Assembly (NCBI GenBank): GCA_964526225.1
Contig: CAZGLL010000012.1
Location: 1 to 48,984, forward strand
Direction: 5' to 3'
DNA from: DRYM01 sp964526225
GTDB taxonomy: Archaea; Thermoproteota; Thermoprotei_A; EX4484-217-1
DNA: 48,984 bases
A program made the position numbers and the translations under genes. Below, in pieces: positions 1-7,752 of the stretch (positions within the stretch are counted from its first letter, which is position 1; each line of letters opens with the position of its first letter). Under the pieces are notes generated by a model. It worked only from the letters and a program-made list of their open reading frames with translations, searched no databases and was not told the origin of the DNA.

Positions 1-206
1 GAATTGTAATAATTTATAATTGGTTAGCTTCAGGGTCTCTGCTCATTCCAGCATACGGCAATAGTTTATGATTAAAAGGAAAAAATACGTTATTAAATGT
101 TAACCTAAAACTTTAGTCTTGAACTTTTAGTCTTGGCGGATAATCGGAAGGCATGGAGTAAATCTTGTCATCGTCTACATATACTTCGACAAAGTAGCCT
201 CGTATA

Positions 207-1037
207 TCATCTGTACTTGGCTGATCCGGCATCCAAGTAAAAGATAGCGTTTTTAATTCCTTCGAATTCCAATACCTCTCTGAATTCATAAACTGTAACG
301 TCTACTGCGAAAGCTTTATCTTGACGGATCAATATCTTAATATCGAATTTTCCAACGGTTTCAGAGTAAAGTTCAACATTTACCTTTACAGGTGTACCTA
401 CGGATACCACCATCGGCTCGAACCAAGCATTAATCACTCTAACCGTACTTGCAACAGAACTCCAAGGCAATTTTATCGGGATTGTCTTGGACGACTCAAT
501 AGAATGTTCTACTGTGAAAACCCTTACGACGCCGAACCATCTTACAGGCATAACTATATATGCCCTAACCTTTATGTTTGCGTACCCGGATTGTAGTGAA
601 TTCAAAAGCGCCTTCACAGTATCTATAGTTGTCACATCTATTGGTAAACTAACAACAGTTTCCGACCTAGGATAAATGACAATGTTTTCCTTTGAACCGT
701 CACCAACATGGATGTCGTTTATGTAGATGGAATATGTTAGTTTATCTATGAAAGCATCATAGCTGGTAGGGTTATACAGCTTCACATTTAGATCTAAGTG
801 GACTTTTGTAGGAGGAACCCCCTTAAAGTCAATAGATAACACTCTGATTTCGCTTACGGCTAGGTTATTAACGAAATTAGATAGTTGAAAATATTCGTAT
901 AGAAAGCCTGAGATAATTAAAACCACTATAACCGCAATAATAATTGCGGAGGTCTTGCCTTTACCCAAAATAATCCCCAATTTATTTTGGCGAACTCCAA
1001 TAATATTAAATATTCCCAAAGTTAAGGTAGCTAGCAA
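207..1037 (-). CDS. LEA14-like membrane-anchored beta-sandwich protein, C-terminus lost by frameshift
   Basis: One hydrophobic segment (about residues 30-47) is followed by an extracytoplasmic region. That region contains a typical LEA14/water-stress (LEA_2) stretch around residues 80-135 (VKLYNPTSYDAFIDKLTYSI, then IVIYPRSETVVSLPIDV) and a second beta-rich domain from about residue 200. LEA14 domains bind no known ligand; the role here is unknown. The frame ends with AGSAKYR, but another minus-strand frame continues the domain from about position 255 to a stop at 113-115. It gives ELKTLSFTWMPDQPSTDDI and then GYFVEVYVDDDKIYSMP, as expected for the last strands. A one-base frameshift beside the A5 run near 250-255 therefore removes about 45 residues. 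Start is uncertain: the TM segment lies well inside, so a later non-ATG start is possible. Confidence 0.7.
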   Translation of the reverse strand: MLATLTLGIFNIIGVRQNKLGIILGKGKTSAIIIAVIVVLIISGFLYEYFQLSNFVNNLAVSEIRVLSIDFKGVPPTKVHLDLNVKLYNPTSYDAFIDKLTYSIYINDIHVGDGSKENIVIYPRSETVVSLPIDVTTIDTVKALLNSLQSGYANIKVRAYIVMPVRWFGVVRVFTVEHSIESSKTIPIKLPWSSVASTVRVINAWFEPMVVSVGTPVKVNVELYSETVGKFDIKILIRQDKAFAVDVTVYEFREVLEFEGIKNAIFYLDAGSAKYR

Positions 1038-1184
1038 TTTTTGGGATTAAAGGCAACGATAAGGAGAGTCTAAAAGATTTTTGCTTATGTAAGTCCTTTA
1101 GTTATGCTTGGTTTATCCTTTAGCTAATAGGGACTTTATGGTATAAATTTTAGTTTAGCTCTATACTATTGACGGTTACGTGGG

Positions 1185-2039
1185 GTGGAGGTGCTAACGT
1201 ACATGTTTTCTGCGGTGCTTAGGTTGAAGGGTTCGGAGTTGACTTCTAGGCATTGGTTAGTGAAGGCTCTGGGTGGTTTTTGTAGGGTGATCTTTTATTG
1301 GCTCATTGTTATGCTATTTACTATCTTATGTATGAGGGTGGTGGGGCTGAGATATTGTTGCTGGTTTCTCGTGGTGATGTGGAGTCTTATGTTCTTGTAT
1401 GGTATGGTGGTGGGTTCAGTATTCAAGATGTTTATGGGGTTCATATTTGGAATCCTAGTAGGGAAGTTGTGTAGTAAATTGTTGTTTCTCCATGTAAGAG
1501 AGCAGATATACAACTATACAACAGCACTTCTAATGATGTAGAAGTGGTTGTGGAACATTTTAGAAGCCTTGGCTTCAAGAAGTTTCGTACCGAAGAATTC
1601 TACGATATGATTTGTGATCGCAGTAGCTTCAGCCCTAGCTCTCTTGAAAAATTAGCTGTAAAACTGGGTGAGGAGTATGTGCCACTGTACAGGGATCTGG
1701 AATTTGGGAGGGGAATAGAGATAACCTTGGATGAAGCCAGTAAAATACTAGAGAAATACACGCACTACGGCGTAATTGTCAACAACACCCTTGCTTCTAT
1801 AGTTGCGAGATACGTGACTCCCCTTGGATCCATGTGTTAGGCGGTGTATTTACGAAGAGAAAATATAGGGGATAGGCTACGCTAAAGCTGTAGTATCAGC
1901 GTTAACTAGGGAAGCAGTAGCCTCGGGAGCTTACGCAGGTGTTCATGTCGAAGAAAACAACGAACCCGCTATAAGGGTTTATAGGAACCTTGGCTACAGA
2001 ATTACCAAAACTAGAACATGGATCTTTGCACATCCCTAA
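1185..2039 (+). pseudogene. GNAT-family N-acetyltransferase relic
   Basis: Three reading frames must be joined to recover one protein. The frame containing 1328 reads MYEGGGAEILLLVSRGDVES, then VLVWYGGGFSIQDVYGVHIW. It meets two adjacent stops (TAG 1472, TAA 1475), resumes, and runs through VEHFRSLGFKKFRTEEFYDM to a stop at 1838. A second frame supplies WIHVLGGVFTKRKYRG (about 1825-1872). After another slip the C-terminus reads GYAKAVVSALTREA, then VHVEENNEPAIRVYRNLGYR, ending at 2039. The R-x-x-G-x-G/A acetyl-CoA loop (KYRG/GYAK) and the NEPAIRVYRNLGY strand-helix are classic GNAT. With at least two frameshifts and two stops this is dead. The AT-poor open frame from 1185 is an out-of-phase shadow except perhaps its first 30 codons. 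Confidence 0.8.
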
Positions 2040-2265
2040 ACCTATAGAAGTTATTTGTCTAACCCGTTTCTAAGGCTCCTATGCTAATTATGCTAAAGTT
2101 CTAGTAGTCTTCCAAAACTGTTTTAACGGTTACGATTTTGTAACAAACGTTGTAGTTTTCCTAGTTCCTTTAACGCAATTAGATGTGCTGATGCTGTATG
2201 GTTGTCTAGTCTATGTTTTCCTGTTAGTATTGTATTATGGAGAATTGTTTAGGTAACTTTATATT

Positions 2266-2571
2266 ATGGTTTGGCCAAGTATTGCCCTGGGTGGGCTTGG
2301 TTTGACTTTGAAGACGAAGGTTGGGAGGAAAGGATATATTATTCTTCCTAAGGCGATTCGTGAAGCTGTAGGTATCGATGAAGGTGATGAAGTTATTATT
2401 GAGGTTAGAGATGGGATAGTTATTAAGCCTGTGAAAAAGAAGATCAACCCCGATATTATTAGGGAGAAACTCGGGGTTCATGTCGATAAGTTAAGGCGGG
2501 TAAAGGGGCGTGAGGAGCCTAGACCAGGTGAATTAGCTACTATTAGTTTAGAGGAGGAATTTGAAAATTGA
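2266..2571 (+). CDS. vapB: VapB-type antitoxin, AbrB/MazE-like swapped-hairpin family
   Basis: The SpoVT-AbrB DNA-binding domain is near the N-terminus (TKVGRKGYIILPKAIREAVG, then IDEGDEVIIEV). It is followed by a charged C-terminal tail (LATISLEEEFEN) that should wrap the PIN toxin. A TATA-like TTTATATT ends at 2261, directly before the ATG, so transcription should start near 2285. The in-frame TTG at 2302, preceded by GGTGGG, is therefore the likelier start and would begin the protein at LTLKTKVGRKG. The stop overlaps the toxin start by 4 nt, implying translational coupling. The paralogue at 18185 has the same tail. Confidence 0.85.
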   Translation: MVWPSIALGGLGLTLKTKVGRKGYIILPKAIREAVGIDEGDEVIIEVRDGIVIKPVKKKINPDIIREKLGVHVDKLRRVKGREEPRPGELATISLEEEFEN

Positions 2572-2975
2572 AAATATTCATAGATTCACCACTACTTATT
2601 TACCTTAATACAGTAACCGATCCTAGAGACAGGTACATGTATGAAAACTATTACTTAGAATTGCTTTCAAAATATAAAGTATGTACAGATGTTCTAGTCC
2701 TTGATGAGCTAATACATATATCTAAGAAAAAATATGGAGTTCCATATGAGTTATCAATTGATTTTATTGAATCTATTGTTTTACCATACATTAATGTACT
2801 AGAGTTAGGCGAAGAAGAATACAAGTACGCTTCAAAAATTATTATAGAACACAAACTTAAGCCCTCGGATTCACTACATGTTGGTGCAATGTTGAACAAT
2901 GGAATCAACTTAATCATTAGCGAAGATAAAGAATATGATAAAATAAAGCAGATCAAAAGAGTATGGATACAATAA
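2568..2975 (+). CDS. vapC: VapC-type PIN-domain toxin
   Basis: A PIN-fold endoribonuclease of 135 residues starting at TTG inside the antitoxin's last codons. All acidic metal ligands are visible: D6 (FIDSPLL), E47 (VLDELI), D101 (KPSDSLHV) and the SED/D cluster near residue 118-122. VapC toxins cleave tRNA or rRNA; the target here is unknown. The nearest relative in the window is the toxin at 18441, which shares the motif VLDE(L/V)I and the ending KR(V/L)W(I/V). Confidence in family is high and in activity moderate. Confidence 0.88.
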   Translation: MKIFIDSPLLIYLNTVTDPRDRYMYENYYLELLSKYKVCTDVLVLDELIHISKKKYGVPYELSIDFIESIVLPYINVLELGEEEYKYASKIIIEHKLKPSDSLHVGAMLNNGINLIISEDKEYDKIKQIKRVWIQ

Positions 2976-3011
2976 AGAAATAGCCCTAAATAGCCAAAGG
3001 GTAAGCCACCA

Positions 3012-3092
3012 TGGTGAGAAGCCGAGATTTTGAACCCGGAACCCCTAGGGGTTCCGGAGACCGGCTACAATGTCGCTCCGTCCCATGTGGAA
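3012..3092 (-). other. Degenerate tRNA-like sequence with a 22-nt palindrome
   Basis: Read on the minus strand, 3057-3036 is a perfect 22-nt palindrome (CCGG...CTAG...CCGG). It overlaps a possible anticodon loop CTCCGGA (CCG, Arg) and runs into a T-arm-like hairpin CCGGG-TTCAAAAT-CTCGG (3039-3022, 8-nt loop instead of 7), followed by CTTCTCACCA with a terminal CCA at 3012. No matching 5' acceptor strand (TGAGAAG) or clean D-arm is visible and the anticodon stem mispairs, so it is unlikely to be a working tRNA. It could be a tRNA remnant left by an integration event, or an unrelated structured RNA. It lies between two toxin-antitoxin loci. Confidence 0.35.
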
Positions 3093-3217
3093 CCACTAGA
3101 GTTTAGAGAAGGCGGGGAGTTAGTTGTCTTTATACGGTAAGTACAGACTGTAATTATGGGTGTTGGTGCTGGTAGAGCGAATGGTTTTGGTCATGTAATT
3201 GTTAAGGTTGGTATTGT

Positions 3218-3538
3218 TTAGGTTATTTTTATCCAGTGTTTCGATATGGTTTTGTAAAATGGTTTTTTCTTTTTTTCCTCTAGTTCTTCCGGTGTTAGCG
3301 GGATTATGTCGAATCCTATGTTTTCCGGTAGTTTTGTTCTTACCATTTCCACTCTTTCAGCGTAGCTTAGTTTTTTGAATTTTTCTGAAACAACTACTAT
3401 GTCTACGTCGCTTTCGACAGTGTATGTTCCTTTAGCGTAGCTTCCGAAAAGATATATTTCTGCGTTAAGTTCTTTTCTAAGCTTTTTTAAAACATCAATT
3501 ACTTCTTTACGGATCTCTAATAGCTTTTGAGACTTCAT
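3218..3538 (-). CDS. mntA: MNT minimal nucleotidyltransferase (HEPN antitoxin)
   Basis: Pol-beta-fold minimal nucleotidyltransferase of 106 residues with the diagnostic GSYAKGT...SDVDIVV motif (about residues 32-48) containing the two metal-binding Asp. Proteins of this class AMPylate or otherwise neutralise their HEPN partner. The start overlaps the end of the upstream HEPN gene by 32 nt in another frame, so the two form one operon. It is closely similar to the MNT at 9497, including the AEIYLFGSYAKGT core. Confidence 0.9.
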   Translation of the reverse strand: MKSQKLLEIRKEVIDVLKKLRKELNAEIYLFGSYAKGTYTVESDVDIVVVSEKFKKLSYAERVEMVRTKLPENIGFDIIPLTPEELEEKKKKPFYKTISKHWIKIT

Positions 3539-3905
3539 TTATTATCTTCCCCGCAATTTCTAATGCTTCTTCAGCTTGCTCCTTAGTTATTTCCTTAGAT
3601 GGTCTTTCAACGCCTGCGTTAGGGTATCTTGCTTGAGTGTAATATGCTGAAAGCTTTGCTAAATTAGCTAAGCTCACATTTAAAACCACACTATCTTTAA
3701 CCATACTGTATAGTTTAATAAGATCATGTCCTCGAGGATATTCCCCTAAAACGTGAAGTATAAGTGATTTCAAAGCTTTTTCAGCTGCTTGGTGAGCTGC
3801 AAAACAAGCCCAATTATAATCCCCTATTTTCACACTCGACACGGAATGTTTTAAATCAGCTTTTGCCTCCTCAAACCAGTTTAAAACCTCCTCCCTTACA
3901 GGCAT
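3507..3905 (-). CDS. hepT: HEPN-domain protein (toxin of HEPN-MNT pair), intact
   Basis: All-helical HEPN protein (PF05168 type), 132 residues. Visible hallmarks are WFEEAKADL at the start, AAHQAAEKALKSLILHVLGE, RGHDLIKLY and YYTQARYPNAG. HEPN proteins of such pairs act as ribonucleases, or are inert until the MNT partner is removed. This is the only uninterrupted HEPN of the three in the window and is the template used to recognise the frameshifts in the copies at 9804-10203 and 13752-14134. ATG at 3905 begins MPVREEVLNWFEEAK, matching the usual N-terminus. Confidence 0.9.
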   Translation of the reverse strand: MPVREEVLNWFEEAKADLKHSVSSVKIGDYNWACFAAHQAAEKALKSLILHVLGEYPRGHDLIKLYSMVKDSVVLNVSLANLAKLSAYYTQARYPNAGVERPSKEITKEQAEEALEIAGKIINEVSKAIRDP

Positions 3906-4120
3906 ACCTAACTTAAACCCTCCCTAAAATAAGTAAACCGTATTAGCTTAAATAACGTTCCCTCCCTAAAAACAAAACACTAAGCACTAAAGAAACAGTA
4001 ATGCCCAAGCTTAGGCTCTTTTAAAGAACACTTTCGAAACTGAACATAGATTCCACTAATGCTTTACCGTTCTCCACTTTTCACATTAAAGGTTTATCCT
4101 TAAATTTAAACTTAGAACGG

Positions 4121-4128
4121 TTTAAATG
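4121..4128 (+). promoter_or_regulatory. Probable TATA box of the XPB gene
   Basis: TTTAAATG lies about 49 nt before the ATG at 4170, within the gene-free stretch 3906-4169. A purine-rich GTGGT (about 4159-4163) just before the start could act as ribosome binding site. Nothing else recognisable occurs in that stretch. Confidence 0.4.
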
Positions 4129-4169
4129 TGGGGGTTTTTAAAGTAAGTTTTTGGATTCAGTGGTAAACG

Positions 4170-5780
4170 ATGCTGTTTAGGGTTCGTTGGCTTACTGCTT
4201 TAGACTTGAAGGTTCTTGGCGAAATAGCTGACTATGTTAGGTATGATTATAAGTTTGGCTTCAGCGTTTACAGACTTAACCCTGTTAAAGCCGCTAAGTT
4301 TGGTTTGGAAAATACTGTGAATTTTCTTTCGAAAATTAAAGTTTATGTTCCGGAAAATGTTAGGGAATTAATTAGTGATATTTCAAGGAAAAACATAGAC
4401 GTTTACATTACGTTTGAAGGACAGGACTTAGCAATTTATAGTGTCAACGAATTCATAAACGCCGCTTCGAGAGGGAAACTTATTGTTTGGGATAGGAAAC
4501 TGGGTGTTTGGAAAGCTAAACCTTCAAACCTGCATGAAATACTGGAGCTAGCGAAATCTAGGGGTTTAAATGTTGAAGCATCTTTCAACCTAAACTATTC
4601 GTTAACGTTTAAGCCTAAGCTCCAAGTTGAGCTAAGAAGTTATCAGCTTGAAGCGTTTAGGGAGTGGGTTAGAAACAACTGTAGAGGAGTCGTAGTTTTA
4701 CCTGTAGGTTCAGGTAAAACGCTGGTTGCTCTTAAAGCAATAGAGTATTTAGCTGTGAAAACAATTATTCTAGTTCCAACAATAGATTTACTTCACCAAT
4801 GGAAAAACGTTTTAGCGGAGAAGTTAGGGGTAAGCGGAGAGAAAATAGGTGTTTTCGGAGGAGGGAAAAGGGAAATCAAGGAAATAACTGTTATGACATA
4901 TGATTCAGCATATACAAACTTAGAAAAGCACCCAACATTTTTCGGACTAATAGTAGCTGACGAAGTACACCATGCCGTAGCTCCAAACTACAGGAAAACA
5001 TTTGACTTAGTAACAGCACCTTACCGGTTAGGATTAACAGCAACACCCTTCAGAAGCGATGGGCTACACAAATATTACAGCAAAGTAGTTGGAAAAATAG
5101 TTTACGCTTTAAAACCGGAGGAACTTCAGAAGAAAGGGTACTTAGCGAAGCATGTTGAAGAGAAAATATACATTGAACTTTCAAGGGAAGAGCTGGAAGA
5201 ATACTTGAAGCTAATGGAGAAATACTTCAAATACTGTGAGGAAAAAATACCTGAAATAAAAGATCCTAAGGAAAGATTTAGGAAAGTACTTGAACTCGCA
5301 GTTAAAGATCCGAAAGCACGTGAAGCTCTTAGAGCAAGAAATAAAGCTAAGCAAATAGCTTTAAGCGCTGAAAAGAAAATAAAGGTGGTTGAAGAGCTTC
5401 TAGAAAAGAATCCCGATGAAAAAATAATTATTTTCTCAAGATACACTGATATTGTTAGGGAAATTTCTAAGAGACTCCTAATACCTAGAATACTTCACGA
5501 CACACCTAAGGATGAAAGAAAGGAAATATTGAAAATGTTTAGGGAGGGGAAAGTGAGAATTATTGCAACAGCAATGGCCCTAGATGAGGGTGTAGATGTA
5601 CCGGATGCTTCAATGGCAATAGTTGTTAGTGGAACAGGTAGCCATAGAGAATACGTTCAAAGGCTAGGTAGAATTCTTAGACCTAAAAAGCAAGTAGCTA
5701 AACTAGTTGAAATAATAACTAAGAAAACAATAGAACCCCACTTAGCATGGAGGAGAAGGAGAATAGAGTTTTTCGAATAA
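4170..5780 (+). CDS. xpb: XPB/Rad25-family DNA helicase
   Basis: SF2 helicase of 536 residues. After an N-terminal damage-recognition-like domain come the Q-like motif (LRSYQLEAFREW, ~156), Walker A PVGSGKT (178-184), DEVH box (264-267, VADEVHHAV), motif III GLTATPFR, a charged thumb-like helical insert (~330-410), and motifs V/VI (ATAMALDEGVDVPDA; EYVQRLGRILRP). Archaeal XPB works with the Bax1 nuclease in nucleotide excision repair, bubble opening and incision. Bax1 is indeed the neighbour but on the opposite strand, its stop only 2 nt away, so they are not co-transcribed. Confidence 0.93.
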   Translation: MLFRVRWLTALDLKVLGEIADYVRYDYKFGFSVYRLNPVKAAKFGLENTVNFLSKIKVYVPENVRELISDISRKNIDVYITFEGQDLAIYSVNEFINAASRGKLIVWDRKLGVWKAKPSNLHEILELAKSRGLNVEASFNLNYSLTFKPKLQVELRSYQLEAFREWVRNNCRGVVVLPVGSGKTLVALKAIEYLAVKTIILVPTIDLLHQWKNVLAEKLGVSGEKIGVFGGGKREIKEITVMTYDSAYTNLEKHPTFFGLIVADEVHHAVAPNYRKTFDLVTAPYRLGLTATPFRSDGLHKYYSKVVGKIVYALKPEELQKKGYLAKHVEEKIYIELSREELEEYLKLMEKYFKYCEEKIPEIKDPKERFRKVLELAVKDPKAREALRARNKAKQIALSAEKKIKVVEELLEKNPDEKIIIFSRYTDIVREISKRLLIPRILHDTPKDERKEILKMFREGKVRIIATAMALDEGVDVPDASMAIVVSGTGSHREYVQRLGRILRPKKQVAKLVEIITKKTIEPHLAWRRRRIEFFE

Positions 5781-5782
5781 AA

Positions 5783-7090
5783 CTACTTAGACATTATTTC
5801 TAAAATTCTCCTATAAGGTAGAACAGGCCTACCCTGCCTTAAACTGTAGTATATTACAGGTATTTTCAGTTTAGAAAGGAAAGATTCAAGCTTCTCATCA
5901 GCTAAAACAATAATGTTTCTTCTGAACTTAGCTACTTCAGCTAGTTTAAACATTTTCTTTTCAACATATTCTTTCCTCCAAAAACCAACTATTTCAACAA
6001 GAAATTCAACACCGCCCTTTTCAACTTTAAAATCTGGAATGTAAAGTAAATCACCTAAAGCAATAGGTTCAGGTTCTCTAACAACATTAAACCCTATGGC
6101 TTTAAGGGTATAGTATATTTTCTTTTCAACTTCACTATCGAAAGCAAGCTGTGGTTTAACGTTTTCGGGAATTTTAAGTTCGGGAACAAGTTTGTCAGAT
6201 AAAACCCTAATGTTGAAAATATTTCTTCTAAAATGTGTTTTAGAGTAAACAACCCATTTATCCAATGTTTTAAGCGTAGAAATGATCTTGCTGGTAAGGA
6301 TTGAAAGCCTAGAACCATACTTTGTTGGTTTACCGAAAACACCGTAGGGTCCTTCAACAGAAATGTTAAGCGTTCTTCTCTCCCTAAAATACTTCATATC
6401 ATATATTAGCCCGTAAAACTTACATTCCCTCCCTACTTTCTTAGCTAATTTAGCTAAAACCTCTGGTTCGCCCTGTGCTTTAATGAACACTTTAGAGCTA
6501 TTGACGAAAACAGTGTCTAATGTTTCGAAATTATATAGTGAAACAACTTCTTCAACACTAGGCTCCCTAATTTTAACTAAGGGCATGTTTGAAACATCAT
6601 CAGCCCATAGGATTTCATCTATGTTAGGTATTTTTAGTTCTTCAGAAATTCTCTTAACAACATCGCTTCTAATGCTTGAATTAACGAAGCCACCGTATTT
6701 TTCATTAATAATTTTGAAAACCTTAATTTTAACGCTTTTAGGGTTAGCAATAGTTTTTAACTCAATCTCTTTGGGTTTATAGAAATGTGACATAACCTTT
6801 CTTAAACCGTTAAAGAGTCTATCATCACCAATAATAATTCTTAACTCTTCCCAATCAATATCTCCGAAACGCTTACCTAAGCAGCTCTCGTAAAACCCAA
6901 TAGTTGCTTCAACAACGCTTCTATCTTTAGTTGAAGACAAATACTTAGGTTCGAAAACACCTTTACTAACAGGTTTTAACCTAAGATTCCTTCTACCATA
7001 GGTCACAGTGAACCACTTCTCCCAATAAGCTAAAACTGTAGATTGTTTTGAACCCCTAATTTTCTTTCGAGTTTTACACTTCCTCTTCAA
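5783..7090 (-). CDS. bax1: Bax1, XPB-partner nuclease
   Basis: 435-residue protein of the Bax1/DUF790 family (binder of archaeal XPB). It has a basic N-terminus (MKRKCKTRKKIRG). The C-terminal nuclease core carries the PD-(D/E)xK-like segment YIPDFKVEKGGVEFLVEIVG followed by FWRKEYVEKK, preceded by a helix (FDSEVEKKIYYTLKAIGFNV). Bax1 is a structure-specific endonuclease that stimulates and is positioned by XPB. It is convergent with xpb rather than in the co-directional operon usually described, so coordination would have to be post-transcriptional. The upstream gap to 7295 holds no other gene. Confidence 0.88.
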   Translation of the reverse strand: MKRKCKTRKKIRGSKQSTVLAYWEKWFTVTYGRRNLRLKPVSKGVFEPKYLSSTKDRSVVEATIGFYESCLGKRFGDIDWEELRIIIGDDRLFNGLRKVMSHFYKPKEIELKTIANPKSVKIKVFKIINEKYGGFVNSSIRSDVVKRISEELKIPNIDEILWADDVSNMPLVKIREPSVEEVVSLYNFETLDTVFVNSSKVFIKAQGEPEVLAKLAKKVGRECKFYGLIYDMKYFRERRTLNISVEGPYGVFGKPTKYGSRLSILTSKIISTLKTLDKWVVYSKTHFRRNIFNIRVLSDKLVPELKIPENVKPQLAFDSEVEKKIYYTLKAIGFNVVREPEPIALGDLLYIPDFKVEKGGVEFLVEIVGFWRKEYVEKKMFKLAEVAKFRRNIIVLADEKLESFLSKLKIPVIYYSLRQGRPVLPYRRILEIMSK

Positions 7091-7250
7091 AACTAATAAT
7101 ACTGTATGCTTAAAATAATTACCTACGTTGAAGAGTTATTGTGTAGAATTTATGGAATCAAAGCGTTTTTTACTTCAATACGAAATAAATTGGAGTTTAG
7201 CAATATTTTACTACTTGGAAGAAGGTGTGTGTTTTGAAAGTTAAAGGGAA

Positions 7251-7299
7251 AATAGGGCACATATACGTTGTTAAGCGTAGAATAGGGCACATATATGTT
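7251..7299 (+). repeat. 30-bp-period tandem duplication in a gene leader
   Basis: AATAGGGCACATATACGTT (7251-7269) recurs with one change at 7281-7299 (AATAGGGCACATATATGTT). The change creates the ATG at 7295. Read in the frame starting TTG 7234 the copies encode IGHIYV twice, ten codons apart, but that frame stops after about 37 codons. A recent small duplication in the 5' region of the retropepsin-like gene is the simplest reading. Confidence 0.75.
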
Positions 7300-7744
7300 A
7301 AAGGTGGATCAAGTGCCGGTAAGGGTAAAGTTAAGAGTGAAAGCTAGAAGCACAGGATGTAATGTTGAGACAGTTGCTTTAGTTAATAGCGGTTTTGTTA
7401 CGGAGAAACCTCAATTGCTTATACCGAAGAGGTTAGCTGAAAAACTAGGCATATGGCCTCCGCCGCCGACTTCAGTAGTTGTTGAATTTGGTACGGCAGG
7501 AGGACCTATTAGGAATTTTGTGGTTCCCGAAGAACTTGAGGTTAGCATTATTGAGTCTGATAGGGAAACTAAGCCCGTAATTTGCGATGCCGTAATTTCG
7601 CATGTTGAAGAGGAGGTTTTAATAAACGATAAGTTAGGTGAGGAATTAGGGATAATAATTTTAGGATTAGCGTCGGGTAAATGGAAGCTCATAGATGACC
7701 CGGCCGATAAGGTGAGGGAAACTTATCCGCCACAGTACTGGTAG
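7295..7744 (+). CDS. Retropepsin-like (clan AA) aspartic-protease-fold protein with Asn in the active-site motif
   Basis: 149 residues. The segment VALVNSGFVTEKPQLLIP, then RLAEKLGIWPPP, has the layout of clan AA retropepsins (alvDTGA...ip..la..lgl), but the catalytic D-T/S-G is N-S-G here. The fold should be kept, while proteolysis is doubtful unless Asn deamidates. Substitution may be a family trait of this archaeal group. ATG 7295 sits inside a duplicated leader segment; GTG 7313, with GGTGGA a few nt upstream and giving a start nearer the domain, is an alternative. The stop is 9 nt before the PfkB kinase start, so the two are probably co-transcribed. Confidence 0.65.
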   Translation: MLKVDQVPVRVKLRVKARSTGCNVETVALVNSGFVTEKPQLLIPKRLAEKLGIWPPPPTSVVVEFGTAGGPIRNFVVPEELEVSIIESDRETKPVICDAVISHVEEEVLINDKLGEELGIIILGLASGKWKLIDDPADKVRETYPPQYW

Positions 7745-7752
7745 GTGTAAAA

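Noticed and set aside
1185..1541. Open frame of 118 codons rich in Leu, Val and Trp, looking like a membrane protein
   Set aside because: It is the out-of-phase shadow of the GNAT relic; the other frame gives recognisable GNAT sequence over most of the same span.
3507..3538. Overlap of HEPN and MNT genes as a possible frameshift
   Set aside because: Both proteins are complete; the overlap is a normal operon junction.
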